Below the pieces are notes generated by a model, which searched no databases, was not told where the DNA came from, and was given only the letters and a program-made list of their open reading frames with translations. Positions 44,352 to 53,198 of a stretch of 64,000 bases of DNA are shown piece after piece. The DNA lies in the NCBI GenBank assembly GCA_965207535.1, contig CBDBMR010000013.1:124001-188000 (forward strand), read 5' to 3'. The stretch's first letter is position 1. Every line of letters begins with the position of its first letter. The DNA comes from JAJDXO01 sp965207535. Lineage in GTDB: Bacteria > Pseudomonadota > Alphaproteobacteria > Rhodospirillales > UBA2165. A program made the translations under genes and the position numbers.

Positions 44352-45164
44352 TTATGCGGTCCCGTCCAATGCGGAATCTTGCGTGCCAAGGGGCGAGGGG
44401 ATGCTTATTCCTCTCCCCCTAGGAGAGTTCCGGGCGCTTCCCGGGCGATCGCGGCGGCAAAGCGGGCATTGCCGATATTTTCGAGACGCCACCGGACCTC
44501 CGGAGTTTGGGGAAAACTGAAGACCCCCGTCCTTTCGCCCCGAACCATGCCCGGCGGGATCGATCGACAGGCCGGCGCCGACCGCCTTGATCGCCGCCTC
44601 TTTCAGGGTCCAGAGGCGGTAGAACAGTTCGACCTTCTCCCGGCCGCGCGACTTCTCGAGTGCCGTCCGTTCCTTAGGCGCGAACACCAGCCGTATATAT
44701 CCGTCCAGATTGCGCTTCGTCGAACGCTCTTCCACATCCACGCCGATCCGGCCCTCCGGCGCGAGAGCGATCACGCCCTCCGGCGAGAGAGCGATCAGGC
44801 CGTGCCGGCCGCTGTGGCTGACGTTGAAGGCGACCGGCGCGGGATCGCCGCCGACCCGGGCGAACGGCTTGCCGAATTTCGCCGTTTCGAACGAAAGCTC
44901 GGCATTGCCGCAGCCGAGTTCGCGGCAGAGCAGCGATCGGAGCGCCGCGCGGCAGAGCGTGAATTCGCGGCGCGGCCGGGGATACAGGAACTTCTCGCGG
45001 CGCGACCGCTCCCGGGCGTCGAGCCAGCCGAGCGCCTCCCTCTCGCGCGGGCCGTCGGGCGTCAGGTCGACGTGAACGACCGCGGCATCGCCCGTTTCAT
45101 GGATCGGACGCCCCGCCGGCGGGAATGCCTCAAGCGCTGGTTGCATCCGCCGAACATACCACAT
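44352..45164 (-). CDS. Sfp-type 4'-phosphopantetheinyl transferase, 3' end frameshifted
   Basis: The first 200 residues are clearly a phosphopantetheinyl transferase: FNVSHSGRHG, GVDVEE and WTLKEAAIKAVGAGLS, all catalytic-core motifs. It activates the carrier proteins of the synthase. After GLSIDPAG the open frame runs on as arginine- and proline-rich sequence without family character. In the next frame a normal C-terminus appears (EVRWRLENIGNARFAAAIA, stop 44405-44407). A one-base insertion around 44545-44560, within a GC run, would explain this; it may be real or a sequencing error. An 8-residue tandem duplication (SPEGVIAL/APEGRIGV, 24 bp copies at 44751-44774 and 44775-44798) lies just before GVDVEE. 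Start could also be ATG 45146. Confidence 0.82.
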   Translation of the reverse strand: MWYVRRMQPALEAFPPAGRPIHETGDAAVVHVDLTPDGPREREALGWLDARERSRREKFLYPRPRREFTLCRAALRSLLCRELGCGNAELSFETAKFGKPFARVGGDPAPVAFNVSHSGRHGLIALSPEGVIALAPEGRIGVDVEERSTKRNLDGYIRLVFAPKERTALEKSRGREKVELFYRLWTLKEAAIKAVGAGLSIDPAGHGSGRKDGGLQFSPNSGGPVASRKYRQCPLCRRDRPGSARNSPRGRGISIPSPLGTQDSALDGTA

Positions 45165-45417
45165 GGGCCGGCGCGATGGAACGGCGAAACCCGGCCGCCA
45201 GCCCCGGCCCCGAAGGCTGTACCCCGGCGGGAGTAGACATGTTCACGAGACCCGACTGCATCCGATCTGGCTGCAAAAACTTCGCCGTGCTAAATGGACG
45301 GGATATGTCTTCCGTCCCAAGGTAAAATCGTGCGGCCGGTTTCTTCCCACGCAAGCTGCCGCGTCTCCGATCGCCCATGGCGCCCGCGCCCCGGGATGCG
45401 GGAAGGGCTCGAATAGG

Positions 45418-47070
45418 ATGGATCGTTACCGCCTGAACTACGACCTCGACACTCTGCGCGGCGATGTCTTTGGCGGCGTCACGTCGATGATCGTGGCGCT
45501 GCCGGTCGCCCTCGGCTTCGGCATCGCTTCCGGGATGGGCGCGGCGGCGGGGCTCTACGGCGCCATCGCCGTCGGCTTCTTCGCCTCGGTGTTCGGCGGC
45601 ACGCGCTCGCAGATTTCCGGTCCGACGGCGCCGATGACCGTCGCGATGGCGGTCGTGCTCACCAGCCACGCGGACAGCCTCGCCGAAGCCCTGACGGTGG
45701 TCGTCCTTGCGGGCTTTTTGCAGGTGCTTCTGGGGGTGTCGAGAATCGGCCGTTTCGTGGCCTACACGCCCCATGTGGTCGTATCCGGCTTCATGTCCGG
45801 CATCGGGGTCATCATCATGTTGATGCAGGCGCTGCCGCTGCTTGGCGCCTCCGGCGCGACGGGCGGCCCGATGGGCGCGGCACGGGCGCTTCCAGCGGCG
45901 GTAAGCGGCATCGACGCCAGCGCGTTCGCCATCGGCGCTCTCACGCTTGCGGTCGGGTTTCTCTGGCCGCGCAGGTTCTCGCGTTTCGCGCCCGGCCCGC
46001 TCGTGGCGCTGGCGGCGGGAACGGCTCTGGGCGTGTTGTGGTTCACCGAAGCGCCGGTCATCGGCGCGATCCCGGTCGGGCTGCCGGCCCTGCAACTCGG
46101 TCTGCCGTCGGCCGAATTCCTGCTGCACGCCCTCCAACCGGCGATCATCCTCGCCCTTCTCGGCTCGGTCGACAGCCTCCTGACCTCCCTGGTCGCCGAT
46201 GCAATGACCGGCAACCGCCACAACCCCGACCGGGAACTGATCGGCCAGGGAATCGGCAACATGGCCGCGGGGCTGATCGGCGCGCTGCCGGGCGCCGGGG
46301 CGACAATGGGCACGGTCACCAACATCCGCGCCGGAGGATCGACGCCGGTGTCGGGTGCGTTGCGCGCGCTCCTCCTGTTTGCCCTGGTATTGGGCCTCGG
46401 GCGGCTCGTCGAGCCGATTCCCCTGGCCGCACTGGCCGGGGTCCTGATTAAGGTCGGCTGGGACATCGTCGACTGGCGCATGCTCGCCCGGCTTCACCGC
46501 CTTCGGCGCGAACACCTCTTCGTGATGCTCATGGTGCTTTGCCTCACGGTGTTCGTGGACCTGATCACCGCGGTCGCCATCGGACTGATCGCGGGCGGGA
46601 TGGTGCATGCCCGGCGGCTGGAACGGCTGGAGCTGGACAGCGTGATTTCGGTGCCGCTGCTGGACGCGACCTTTTTCGCCGGGGAAGAAACACCGGCGGA
46701 CGCCGATCCGCACGCGGCGCGGGTCGGGATGGCGGCGCTGAGGGGCACGTTGAGCGTCGCCTCGTCTCACAAGCTGGTCAGCGTGATCGGACAGGACATC
46801 AAGGAGCACGAAGTCGTCATCTTCGACTTCTCGGACACCGTCTATATCGACGACAGCGCCGCCATGGTGATCGGGCAACTCCTGGAAATTGCCGCGATGT
46901 CCGAGACGGAGTGTATCGTCATGGGCCTCGGCGACGACGTGGCCGCAACCCTGCACAGCCTCGACATCCTGGGCGAACTTCCGGCCGGGCGGATCGTCGG
47001 CACGATGGACGAGGCCCGCCGCGCCGCACGGGAAACGCTCGAATTCGGTGCCGCGGACCGGCGTGAATGA
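45418..47070 (+). CDS. SulP-family anion transporter with C-terminal STAS domain
   Basis: 550 residues from ATG 45418. A SulP/SLC26 membrane domain (GGVTSMIVALPVALGFGIASG, GTRSQISGPTAPMTV, then about twelve helices including LLGSVDSLLTSLVADAMTGNRHN) is followed by a STAS domain (about 450-540, with FSDTVYIDDSAAMVIG). SulP proteins move sulfate, bicarbonate or other anions; the substrate is not clear. The gene is divergent from the phosphopantetheinyl transferase and convergent with a small unknown gene. SulP carriers use a STAS domain in the same place where the NCS2 permeases of this window carry an RsbW-like domain. Confidence 0.9.
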   Translation: MDRYRLNYDLDTLRGDVFGGVTSMIVALPVALGFGIASGMGAAAGLYGAIAVGFFASVFGGTRSQISGPTAPMTVAMAVVLTSHADSLAEALTVVVLAGFLQVLLGVSRIGRFVAYTPHVVVSGFMSGIGVIIMLMQALPLLGASGATGGPMGAARALPAAVSGIDASAFAIGALTLAVGFLWPRRFSRFAPGPLVALAAGTALGVLWFTEAPVIGAIPVGLPALQLGLPSAEFLLHALQPAIILALLGSVDSLLTSLVADAMTGNRHNPDRELIGQGIGNMAAGLIGALPGAGATMGTVTNIRAGGSTPVSGALRALLLFALVLGLGRLVEPIPLAALAGVLIKVGWDIVDWRMLARLHRLRREHLFVMLMVLCLTVFVDLITAVAIGLIAGGMVHARRLERLELDSVISVPLLDATFFAGEETPADADPHAARVGMAALRGTLSVASSHKLVSVIGQDIKEHEVVIFDFSDTVYIDDSAAMVIGQLLEIAAMSETECIVMGLGDDVAATLHSLDILGELPAGRIVGTMDEARRAARETLEFGAADRRE

Positions 47071-47115
47071 AGCCTGCCGCGAGCGTTCAGCCGGCGGGCT
47101 GGCCGCCTTCCCTCT

Positions 47116-47430
47116 CTAGATCCGCACGAACCGCCGCTGGTCGCATGCGGTCGGCGGTTCCCGCAGCCCGTAGAGCTCCACGAAGGTGGAAACTTCCACC
47201 AGGGACAACACGAGCAAGTGGAGGCGCCGGTCGGGGGCGGACATTTCCCCGCCCCGGTTTCCGTCCAAATGATCCAGCGCCTCGTCGATCCGCCCCATCA
47301 TGGCGTCGTAGAACGATCGTATCTCGTCCGCCGAACTCGCGAGCCTTCGGTCCACGCGCTCGCGTTCGGTTTCCAGCGCCCAGCCGAGATGCGGCTCCAG
47401 GTCTGCAAATTCCGCCGGCAGGCCCGGCAT
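47116..47430 (-). CDS. Small protein of unknown function, coupled to a Rieske oxygenase gene
   Basis: 104 residues from ATG 47430, preceded by GGGGAG with 8-base spacing at the end of the oxygenase gene; the two are separated by 2 bases. The protein is mostly helical and acidic (FADLEPHLGWALETERERVDRR..., FYDAMMGRIDEALDHLDGN), with no signal peptide or cofactor motif. Its coupling to the oxygenase suggests an accessory role. I do not recognise the family. Confidence 0.6.
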   Translation of the reverse strand: MPGLPAEFADLEPHLGWALETERERVDRRLASSADEIRSFYDAMMGRIDEALDHLDGNRGGEMSAPDRRLHLLVLSLVEVSTFVELYGLREPPTACDQRRFVRI

Positions 47431-47432
47431 CC

Positions 47433-48622
47433 TCACAGCTCCCCGCCGACGAAATTTTCCACCACCTTGTGGCGATGACGCAGGATGATCTCGGAATCCT
47501 GAAGGACCATGTGGGACTTCGCGCCCGAGGCCAATCCCGCGTAAACCCTTTCCGCGGCGAACACATCCTCCTGGAGGATGTCCAGCGAGATGCGCCTGAA
47601 CGCTTCCTGGCGGAAGCGGTCCCTGACGGACAGCGGTTCCTTGAAATGGAAGCGCACCTCCCAGTGCGTCCGGCCCACCTCGACCGGCCAGACGGTGAAG
47701 GTGACGCAGGCGGTGGTCCGGGCGAGCCTGACGACTTCGATGGTGAGGTTGGGAAACAGCGTGTACTGGTCGAAATCACCGGTCATGCCGGGAACCTGGA
47801 AGTCGGGCGTCTTTTGGAGGTCGGCGCCCAAGGCCATGCGCAGCGGAGTCACCGTCCGGTACGACGGAAAGTTCACGGCGCTGAAGTTGTGGCAGTCGTA
47901 GAGGCGCACATCCCGGTAACGGTGGTGCCCCCCGGCATTCTTCACGAAGTCCCTGCCCATGATTTGGCGATGCAGAATGGGCAGGTGGTAGAACTCGTTC
48001 TGTCCGTCGAAGAGCAGCTTCCAGTTCGCGTTGACGTCGACCCGGTAGGTGTAGGTCCGCTTCAGTTCATGAAACGGGCAGCCGTCCAGCGGTTCCATGA
48101 TTTCGCCGAGATAGTCCGCAAGGGTCTCCGGCGGATCGGCGGCCAGGTTGACGAAAATGAAACCCTTGTGAATGCCGGTGTGTACCGGCGAGAGGCCGAG
48201 GCGGGTCTTGTCGAGATCAAAGAAGTTCTCCTCGTCCGGGACATTGACGAGGCGGCCCGTGGCATCGTACAACCAGTGATGGTATGGACAGAGGACTTTC
48301 ACCCCCCCCCCCCCGCCTTTCCGTCGTCCCGCACCATGCGGGTGCCCCGGTGCGAGCAGACATTGTGGAAGCCGCGAACCGTTCCGTCCGGGCCCCGGAC
48401 GATCAGCACGGATGCGCCGCAGGCCGGGATGTCGCGGGCGAAATAACCGCCCGTCTCCGGGAGGTCTTCGAGGCGCCCGACGTTGAGCCATGTTCGGCCA
48501 AAGACGCGCTCCCGCTCCCGTTCGAAGTGCGCCTCCGAGACATAGGGTTCGGTGGATAACGGCCCGGTTCCGAGATCGGGGTATTTTTCGGCCCACTGCC
48601 TGTCCCGCGCAACTGTGTCCAT
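47433..48622 (-). pseudogene. Rieske aromatic-ring-hydroxylating-type oxygenase, frame broken at a 13-base homopolymer
   Basis: Two frames make one protein. From ATG 48622 (GGGAGG upstream) the first reads about 107 residues with the first cluster motif CSHRG; the second continues with CPYHHW, the second half of the [2Fe-2S] site, then the catalytic domain with NEFYHLPILH metal region. They are joined at 13 consecutive G (coding strand), 48302-48314. With 11 or 14 G the frame would be continuous; with 13 the first frame stops at once (TGA). Everything else is intact, so this is either slippage-based phase variation, a recent mutation, or a sequencing error in a run. Substrate unknown; resembles choline or benzoate-type monooxygenase alpha subunits. 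Confidence 0.8.
48302..48314. repeat. Homopolymer C13 (G13 on the coding strand) within the Rieske gene
   Basis: Thirteen uninterrupted C on the plus strand lie between the two halves of the Rieske cluster. Such runs slip easily in replication, which makes this a candidate contingency site. Frame logic: AAG-GC-G(n)-TG requires n = 3k+2. Confidence 0.9.
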
Positions 48623-48744
48623 CAACGAAGGTCCTCCCGGCGGTCTCCGGCGCAACCATCCCTTGAATGCCTCCCCGTGTAAAGGGGTATCACGGGAAGC
48701 GTGTCCGGCCGGTATCCCCGAGTCCGACGAGACGGCCACCGGCA

Positions 48745-48776
48745 TTGTAATTATATATTATATAAGATAGAATTTG
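48745..48776. promoter_or_regulatory. AT-rich motif upstream of the Rieske gene (shared with gntR and tctC)
   Basis: Bases 48749-48762 read AATTATATATTATA; their complement, TATAATATATAATT, recurs exactly upstream of gntR at 54104-54117. This is strikingly AT-rich against about two-thirds GC in the surroundings. It sits in the divergent promoter region between the oxygenase (minus) and the CYTH-like gene (plus). Confidence 0.5.
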
Positions 48777-48890
48777 ACTCGATTTTCCCGTTGTGCATAT
48801 TCACGGGAGTCGCAGTGACCGCATGCTTCGAGGGCGACTTCGAGCACCGTGTACGGGACCTGTAATGGTATCGGAATAGGGGGAGGCACG

Positions 48891-49496
48891 ATGGCAGAAG
48901 AAATCAAACCGCGGTTTGAATTCAGGGCCTGGGCGAAAAACTTCGGCAAGGTTGAAGAGCAATTGAGAAAGCTCTCGCCCTGCGAGATGATCCGGGAAAG
49001 TTCCGAGATTTATGTCGTTTCGGCCGGAAACGACGAAAACAATACAAAAATCAGGGACAAACTCATGGATATCAAGGTCTTTGTCACCGAGAAAGAAGGC
49101 CTCGAGCAATGGAATCCCCGGATGAAGGGCGAATTCCCGATGAAGGCTTCGATGCTCGAAGAAGACGTCTTTCCGGCATTTGAAGTGGAGATGCCCGGCC
49201 TCGAACGGGACGAATATACCCTCGACCAATATCTCGACGAGGTAATCCGTCCCCATTCGCAGCTTGCCCCGGTCAGCGTTTTCAAGCGGCGTTTCGCCTT
49301 CACGATCAATGACTGCATCACGGAGATCGCCGAGATCGAAATCAATGGCGCCGGCCTTCAGACCGTGGCCGTCGAATCCGTAGACGTCCCGGCCATCCTG
49401 AAAGCCAAGGACATGCTCGGTCTCAACGATTACGAGAACGTCAATTATCTGAGGGCGATCAAGCGGGTCATCGGGATGGAGCCTCTTCCCGAGTAG
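48891..49496 (+). CDS. CYTH-like protein (triphosphate tunnel fold, divergent)
   Basis: 201 residues from ATG 48891, with GGGGGAGG directly upstream. The protein is rich in charged residues at the places expected for a triphosphate tunnel: PRFEFRAW near the N-terminus, NTKIRDKLMDIKVF, FPMKAS, SVFKRRFAF and ITEIAEIEI, TVAVES. I infer a divergent CYTH fold, also because the next gene is a standard CYTH protein. The first strand lacks the exact E-x-E-x-K signature (KPRFEFRAW), so catalytic activity may differ. No membrane segments or partner genes beyond its neighbour. Confidence 0.55.
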   Translation: MAEEIKPRFEFRAWAKNFGKVEEQLRKLSPCEMIRESSEIYVVSAGNDENNTKIRDKLMDIKVFVTEKEGLEQWNPRMKGEFPMKASMLEEDVFPAFEVEMPGLERDEYTLDQYLDEVIRPHSQLAPVSVFKRRFAFTINDCITEIAEIEINGAGLQTVAVESVDVPAILKAKDMLGLNDYENVNYLRAIKRVIGMEPLPE

Positions 49497-49573
49497 CCGG
49501 CGCCGGGCGGACCGCCGGCGTCCCGGGAGCCCGCACACTCGCTGGATTCGGACAACTCAAGGACTATGGAACC

Positions 49574-50038
49574 ATGGCCAAGGAAATTGAACGGAAATTC
49601 CTCGTCGCCGACGATGCTTGGAGAGAGTTGGCGGAAGGAACCTCGTACCGGCAGGGTTATCTGTCGACCGTAAAGGAGCGGACCGTCAGGGTTCGGACCA
49701 TCGACGACAAGGGATACATGACCGTAAAGGGAATCACGGTTGGCGCTACGCGCGCGGAATACGAGTATGAAATACCGGCCGCCGAGGCCAATGAGATGCT
49801 CGACAGCCTTTGCGAGCAACCGATCATCGAGAAGAAGCGGTACAAGATCCCGCAGGACCAGTTCGTCTGGGAAATCGACGAGTTCGGCGGCGTGAACGAT
49901 GGCCTCATCGTCGCCGAGATCGAACTCGAGGACGAAAATCAGGAGTTCGGAAAACCGGACTGGATCGGCGAGGAGGTCACCGGAGACCCGCGGTATTTCA
50001 ATTCCAACCTGATCGCCAAACCCTTTTCGACCTGGTAG
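49574..50038 (+). CDS. CYTH-domain protein (inorganic triphosphatase-like)
   Basis: 154 residues with the diagnostic EIERKFLV at residues 4-11, then RTVRVRTIDDKGYMTVKG and AEIELEDE later in the chain, i.e. the alternating charged strands of a triphosphate tunnel metalloenzyme. Stand-alone bacterial CYTH proteins of this size commonly hydrolyse tripolyphosphate; adenylate cyclase class IV is a related alternative. It follows a longer CYTH-like gene by 77 bases and is convergent with tctA. With phosphate transporter genes (pit, DUF47) nearby, a role in polyphosphate or nucleotide metabolism is possible but unproven. Confidence 0.88.
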   Translation: MAKEIERKFLVADDAWRELAEGTSYRQGYLSTVKERTVRVRTIDDKGYMTVKGITVGATRAEYEYEIPAAEANEMLDSLCEQPIIEKKRYKIPQDQFVWEIDEFGGVNDGLIVAEIELEDENQEFGKPDWIGEEVTGDPRYFNSNLIAKPFSTW

Positions 50039-50142
50039 GCCCCCATCCGACGGGTCCGGCGGGAAATCCGCGACGCCCGCCGCGTGGTCCCCGCCGGGCT
50101 GCATTGGCGGGCCGATCGGGGCTCGTTTCCGGCGCGTTTGTC

Positions 50143-51645
50143 TCAGGTTTCGCTGTCGCCCAGCTTGGCGGCTTTTTTGGCCCGGTAGCTCTTGTAGACC
50201 GGCAACAGGAACAGCGCCAAGGCGATGAGCAGCATCGTCGCCGCCAGGGGCTGTGTGATGAAGACCGTCGGCCCGTCCATCATGACGGCGCGGCGGAAAT
50301 TTTCTTCAAGCAGGCTCCCGAGGACGATTCCGAGCACCACCGGCGCCACGGGATAATCATACCGCTTGAATATCCAGCCGATCACGCCGAACGCAAAACA
50401 CGCGCCGACGTCGAAGAAGGAGTTTCGCACGGCGAAGCTGCCGATCAGCGCAATCGCCAGGATCATCGGGTAGAGAACGCTCGCCGGCACCTCGACGACC
50501 TTGGCGAAGAAACGCACGCCGAACAGCCCCAGTATCAGCATCACGGCGTTGGCGATGATCAGGGCGGCAAATATTCCGAAGACGATTTCGGGGTTGCTCT
50601 GGAACAAAAGCGGTCCCGGCGTAATATCGTGAAGCTGCAATGCGCCGATCAGCACGGCGTCGGTGGCGCTGCCGGGGATGCCCAGTGCGAGGAGCGGAAT
50701 CAGGGCTCCGCCCACCGAACTGCTATTGGCGGCTTCCGACGCGGCGACACCATCCATCGCGCCCTTGCCGAATGTTTCGGGTTCCCGGCTTGTTCGCTGG
50801 GCGATGTTGTAACTGATAAACGATGCGATCGTCGCGCCGGCACCGGGGAAAATCCCGATCACGGTTCCCAGAATCGAAGACCGAACGACGGTGTATTTCG
50901 TTTTCCAGGATTCGGCGAAGGTGGGGAAATTTCCCGATACCTTGTCGACGACTGCCGATCCGAATTCGCCTCTTTCGAATGCCGTGAACACCACGCTGAG
51001 CGCGAACAGGCCGATCAACGCCGGTATCAGGCTGAAGCCGTCGTAGAGCGCATCGACGCCGAACGCATAGCGGGATACGCCTGAAATCGGGTCAAGGCCC
51101 ACGGTATTGATGAGCAAACCGAAAAGAACGGCAACCATGGCCTTGGCGACATTGCCGCCGCCGAGCGATCCGACCGTCGTCAGGCCGAAGATAGCGAGAG
51201 CGAAGTAATCGGCCGGATGGAACGTGACCGCCAGTTTAGCCAGCGGAACGGCGAACACGATTAGAATGAAAACCCCGAAGATTCCGCCGATGGTCGAAGC
51301 GATCAGGGACATGCCAAGCCCCTTTCCGGCCTCTCCCTTCAACGTCAACTGATAGCCGTCGATGGCGGTTGCCGCGGCGGCCGGTGTGCCCGGCGTGTTG
51401 ATGAGGACCGCGGTAATCGAGCCACCGTAGTTGGAGGAAATATAGATCGAAACCAGAAGAATTATGGCCAACGCCGGAGACATCGTGTAGCTGAATGGAA
51501 CCAGCAGGGCGACACCGGTTGAGGGCGACAAACCGGGCATGGCGCCGACCATGATGCCGACGACGACCCCGACGACAATGACCAATAGCGGTTTCCACCC
51601 CATCAGCGTGCCGAAGCCGAATATCAGATTGTCGATCAGTTCCAT
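50143..51645 (-). CDS. tctA: Tripartite tricarboxylate transporter, large permease TctA
   Basis: 500 residues, the usual length of TctA. The family pattern MVGAMPGLSPSTGVALLVPFSYTMSP occurs near residue 35, and NYGGSITAVLINTPGTPAAAATAIDGYQL follows. About ten helices. ATG 51645 is preferred over ATG 51648 because AGGCGG has better spacing. It needs TctB and the binding protein TctC; both are encoded 3.5 kb away with phosphate-transport and regulator genes between, so the transporter is split. Substrate could be a carboxylate such as citrate, unknown here. Confidence 0.95.
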   Translation of the reverse strand: MELIDNLIFGFGTLMGWKPLLVIVVGVVVGIMVGAMPGLSPSTGVALLVPFSYTMSPALAIILLVSIYISSNYGGSITAVLINTPGTPAAAATAIDGYQLTLKGEAGKGLGMSLIASTIGGIFGVFILIVFAVPLAKLAVTFHPADYFALAIFGLTTVGSLGGGNVAKAMVAVLFGLLINTVGLDPISGVSRYAFGVDALYDGFSLIPALIGLFALSVVFTAFERGEFGSAVVDKVSGNFPTFAESWKTKYTVVRSSILGTVIGIFPGAGATIASFISYNIAQRTSREPETFGKGAMDGVAASEAANSSSVGGALIPLLALGIPGSATDAVLIGALQLHDITPGPLLFQSNPEIVFGIFAALIIANAVMLILGLFGVRFFAKVVEVPASVLYPMILAIALIGSFAVRNSFFDVGACFAFGVIGWIFKRYDYPVAPVVLGIVLGSLLEENFRRAVMMDGPTVFITQPLAATMLLIALALFLLPVYKSYRAKKAAKLGDSET

Positions 51646-51695
51646 CATTGCCGCCTATGGTGGTGATACCTCAACCCTGTCGCCGGCCCGGCCGG

Positions 51696-53180
51696 CTACC
51701 CGGCTTCGGCAAAGGTTCGGTAGATAAGTGACAACCTTTCCGTCATCCGTTTGTTGTAAATTTTGTTTACGGTGGTTTCCGGCAGAAACGACCATTGGCC
51801 GCTTTCGCGAGCCAGCGCTTCCGCGACCTGCCATTTGTAGACGAAGGACTTGCCGGAGAGCCGCTCAACGGCCTTCACGCGTTCCGGACCCAGCCACTTT
51901 CGGTCTTTCGCCGTCAACTTCCCGGGCTCTATTTTGATACGGGCAATTTCGGAATATCTCAGGATCTGCGATTCCTGAAAATCCGACAGCTCGGTGAGTT
52001 CGCGCAACTTGCTTCGGAACGCGACGGCCGACTTGAACTCGCGGTCTTCGATATCCCTCAAATCCTCGGCCGGGAGAACCAGTACGACGGCCTTGTCCAA
52101 AACCGTGGACGACAGAGCGTAGCGAACCTCGCTGTAGGCTTTCTGGTTGAAGACGTTTTGCAGAAAGAACAGCCCGACAAAGCAAACGAGAGCCGAGATC
52201 AGCGGCGTCGCGATCCAGCCGGCGCCGATGTTGCCAAGGACGTTCCATCGAATGTTCTTGCCTCCCTGCAAGAGCCCGATGCCGACGACGGCGCCGACCA
52301 CTGCCTGGGAGCTCGACACGGGCACCAGCGGAATGGTCGGCAACCCGTTTCTCGCCAGCAAGTTTTCAAGTCCTTCGGAAGCGAAGAGGAATAGGACGAT
52401 CGAATGAGAAATCACCACCACCCAGGCGGCGACCGGCGACATGGGCAATAGGCTGCCGCCGACCGTCAACATGACCTTTTTCGAGTAGGTGAAAACGCCG
52501 ACCCCGATAGCGATGGCGCCAACGAGGAAAAGCTGTTGAACGCTGGTGACGGTCAGCAAATTGGCGATTTCGAACTCGGTAAACGGCGAAACAGAAACGA
52601 AGACGCCCATGACGTTGGCGATGTTATTGGCGCCCAAGCTATAGGCCCCGAAGGCGCCGGCGAATATGAGGGCGGCTCTGGTATAGGCATCGAGACGCAA
52701 AAGATGGAAATTGGCCCATCCAAGCACGCGCCGGGTCAGCCGGTACAGGGGCGCCGCGATGGCGGCGGCGAGCACCGGACAGGCGACCCAGGTGGCGAGA
52801 ATCTTCAAGAGTGTGTCGGTATCGGTGATGGTTCCGCTGAACAGGTTCCATCCAACGATGGCGCCGACGATCGACTGGCTTGTTGAAACCGGAAGGCCCA
52901 GGCGAGTCATCCCGTAGACGGTCAGGGCGGCGGCAAGGGCGGCCATGAAGGACCCGCCCAACGCATTGATCGAGCCAAGTTTGCCCAGCGTGTGGGCGGC
53001 CCCGGCGCCGCTGATGACCGCGCCCAGAATGACGAATATCGTGCAGACGGTGGCCGCCGTCGCGAAACTGACCATGCGCGTGCCGACGGCGGTTCCGAAC
53101 ACGTTCGCCGCATCATTGGCGCCCAGCGACCATCCGAGGAAAAGGCCGCTGGTCAGAAACAGGAGGACTACCACATCCAT
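51696..53180 (-). CDS. pit: PiT-family inorganic phosphate transporter
   Basis: 494 residues, with the two PD001131-type repeats visible as GWSLGANDAANVFGTAVGTRM and AYSLGANNIANVMGVFVSV. About ten helices; a cytoplasmic extension lies in the C-terminal fifth (AVAFRSKLRELTELSDFQ...), beyond a typical core. PiT carriers import phosphate with protons or sodium. The gene follows a DUF47 gene by 18 bases on the same strand, the usual pairing. Confidence 0.92.
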   Translation of the reverse strand: MDVVVLLFLTSGLFLGWSLGANDAANVFGTAVGTRMVSFATAATVCTIFVILGAVISGAGAAHTLGKLGSINALGGSFMAALAAALTVYGMTRLGLPVSTSQSIVGAIVGWNLFSGTITDTDTLLKILATWVACPVLAAAIAAPLYRLTRRVLGWANFHLLRLDAYTRAALIFAGAFGAYSLGANNIANVMGVFVSVSPFTEFEIANLLTVTSVQQLFLVGAIAIGVGVFTYSKKVMLTVGGSLLPMSPVAAWVVVISHSIVLFLFASEGLENLLARNGLPTIPLVPVSSSQAVVGAVVGIGLLQGGKNIRWNVLGNIGAGWIATPLISALVCFVGLFFLQNVFNQKAYSEVRYALSSTVLDKAVVLVLPAEDLRDIEDREFKSAVAFRSKLRELTELSDFQESQILRYSEIARIKIEPGKLTAKDRKWLGPERVKAVERLSGKSFVYKWQVAEALARESGQWSFLPETTVNKIYNKRMTERLSLIYRTFAEAG

Positions 53181-53198
53181 CGGTCGGCGGTCCCTCTG

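Noticed and set aside
45130..46956. A 608-codon minus-strand frame opposite the SulP gene
   Set aside because: Asp/Arg/His-rich with no hydrophobic segments; the plus strand shows a full SulP fold.
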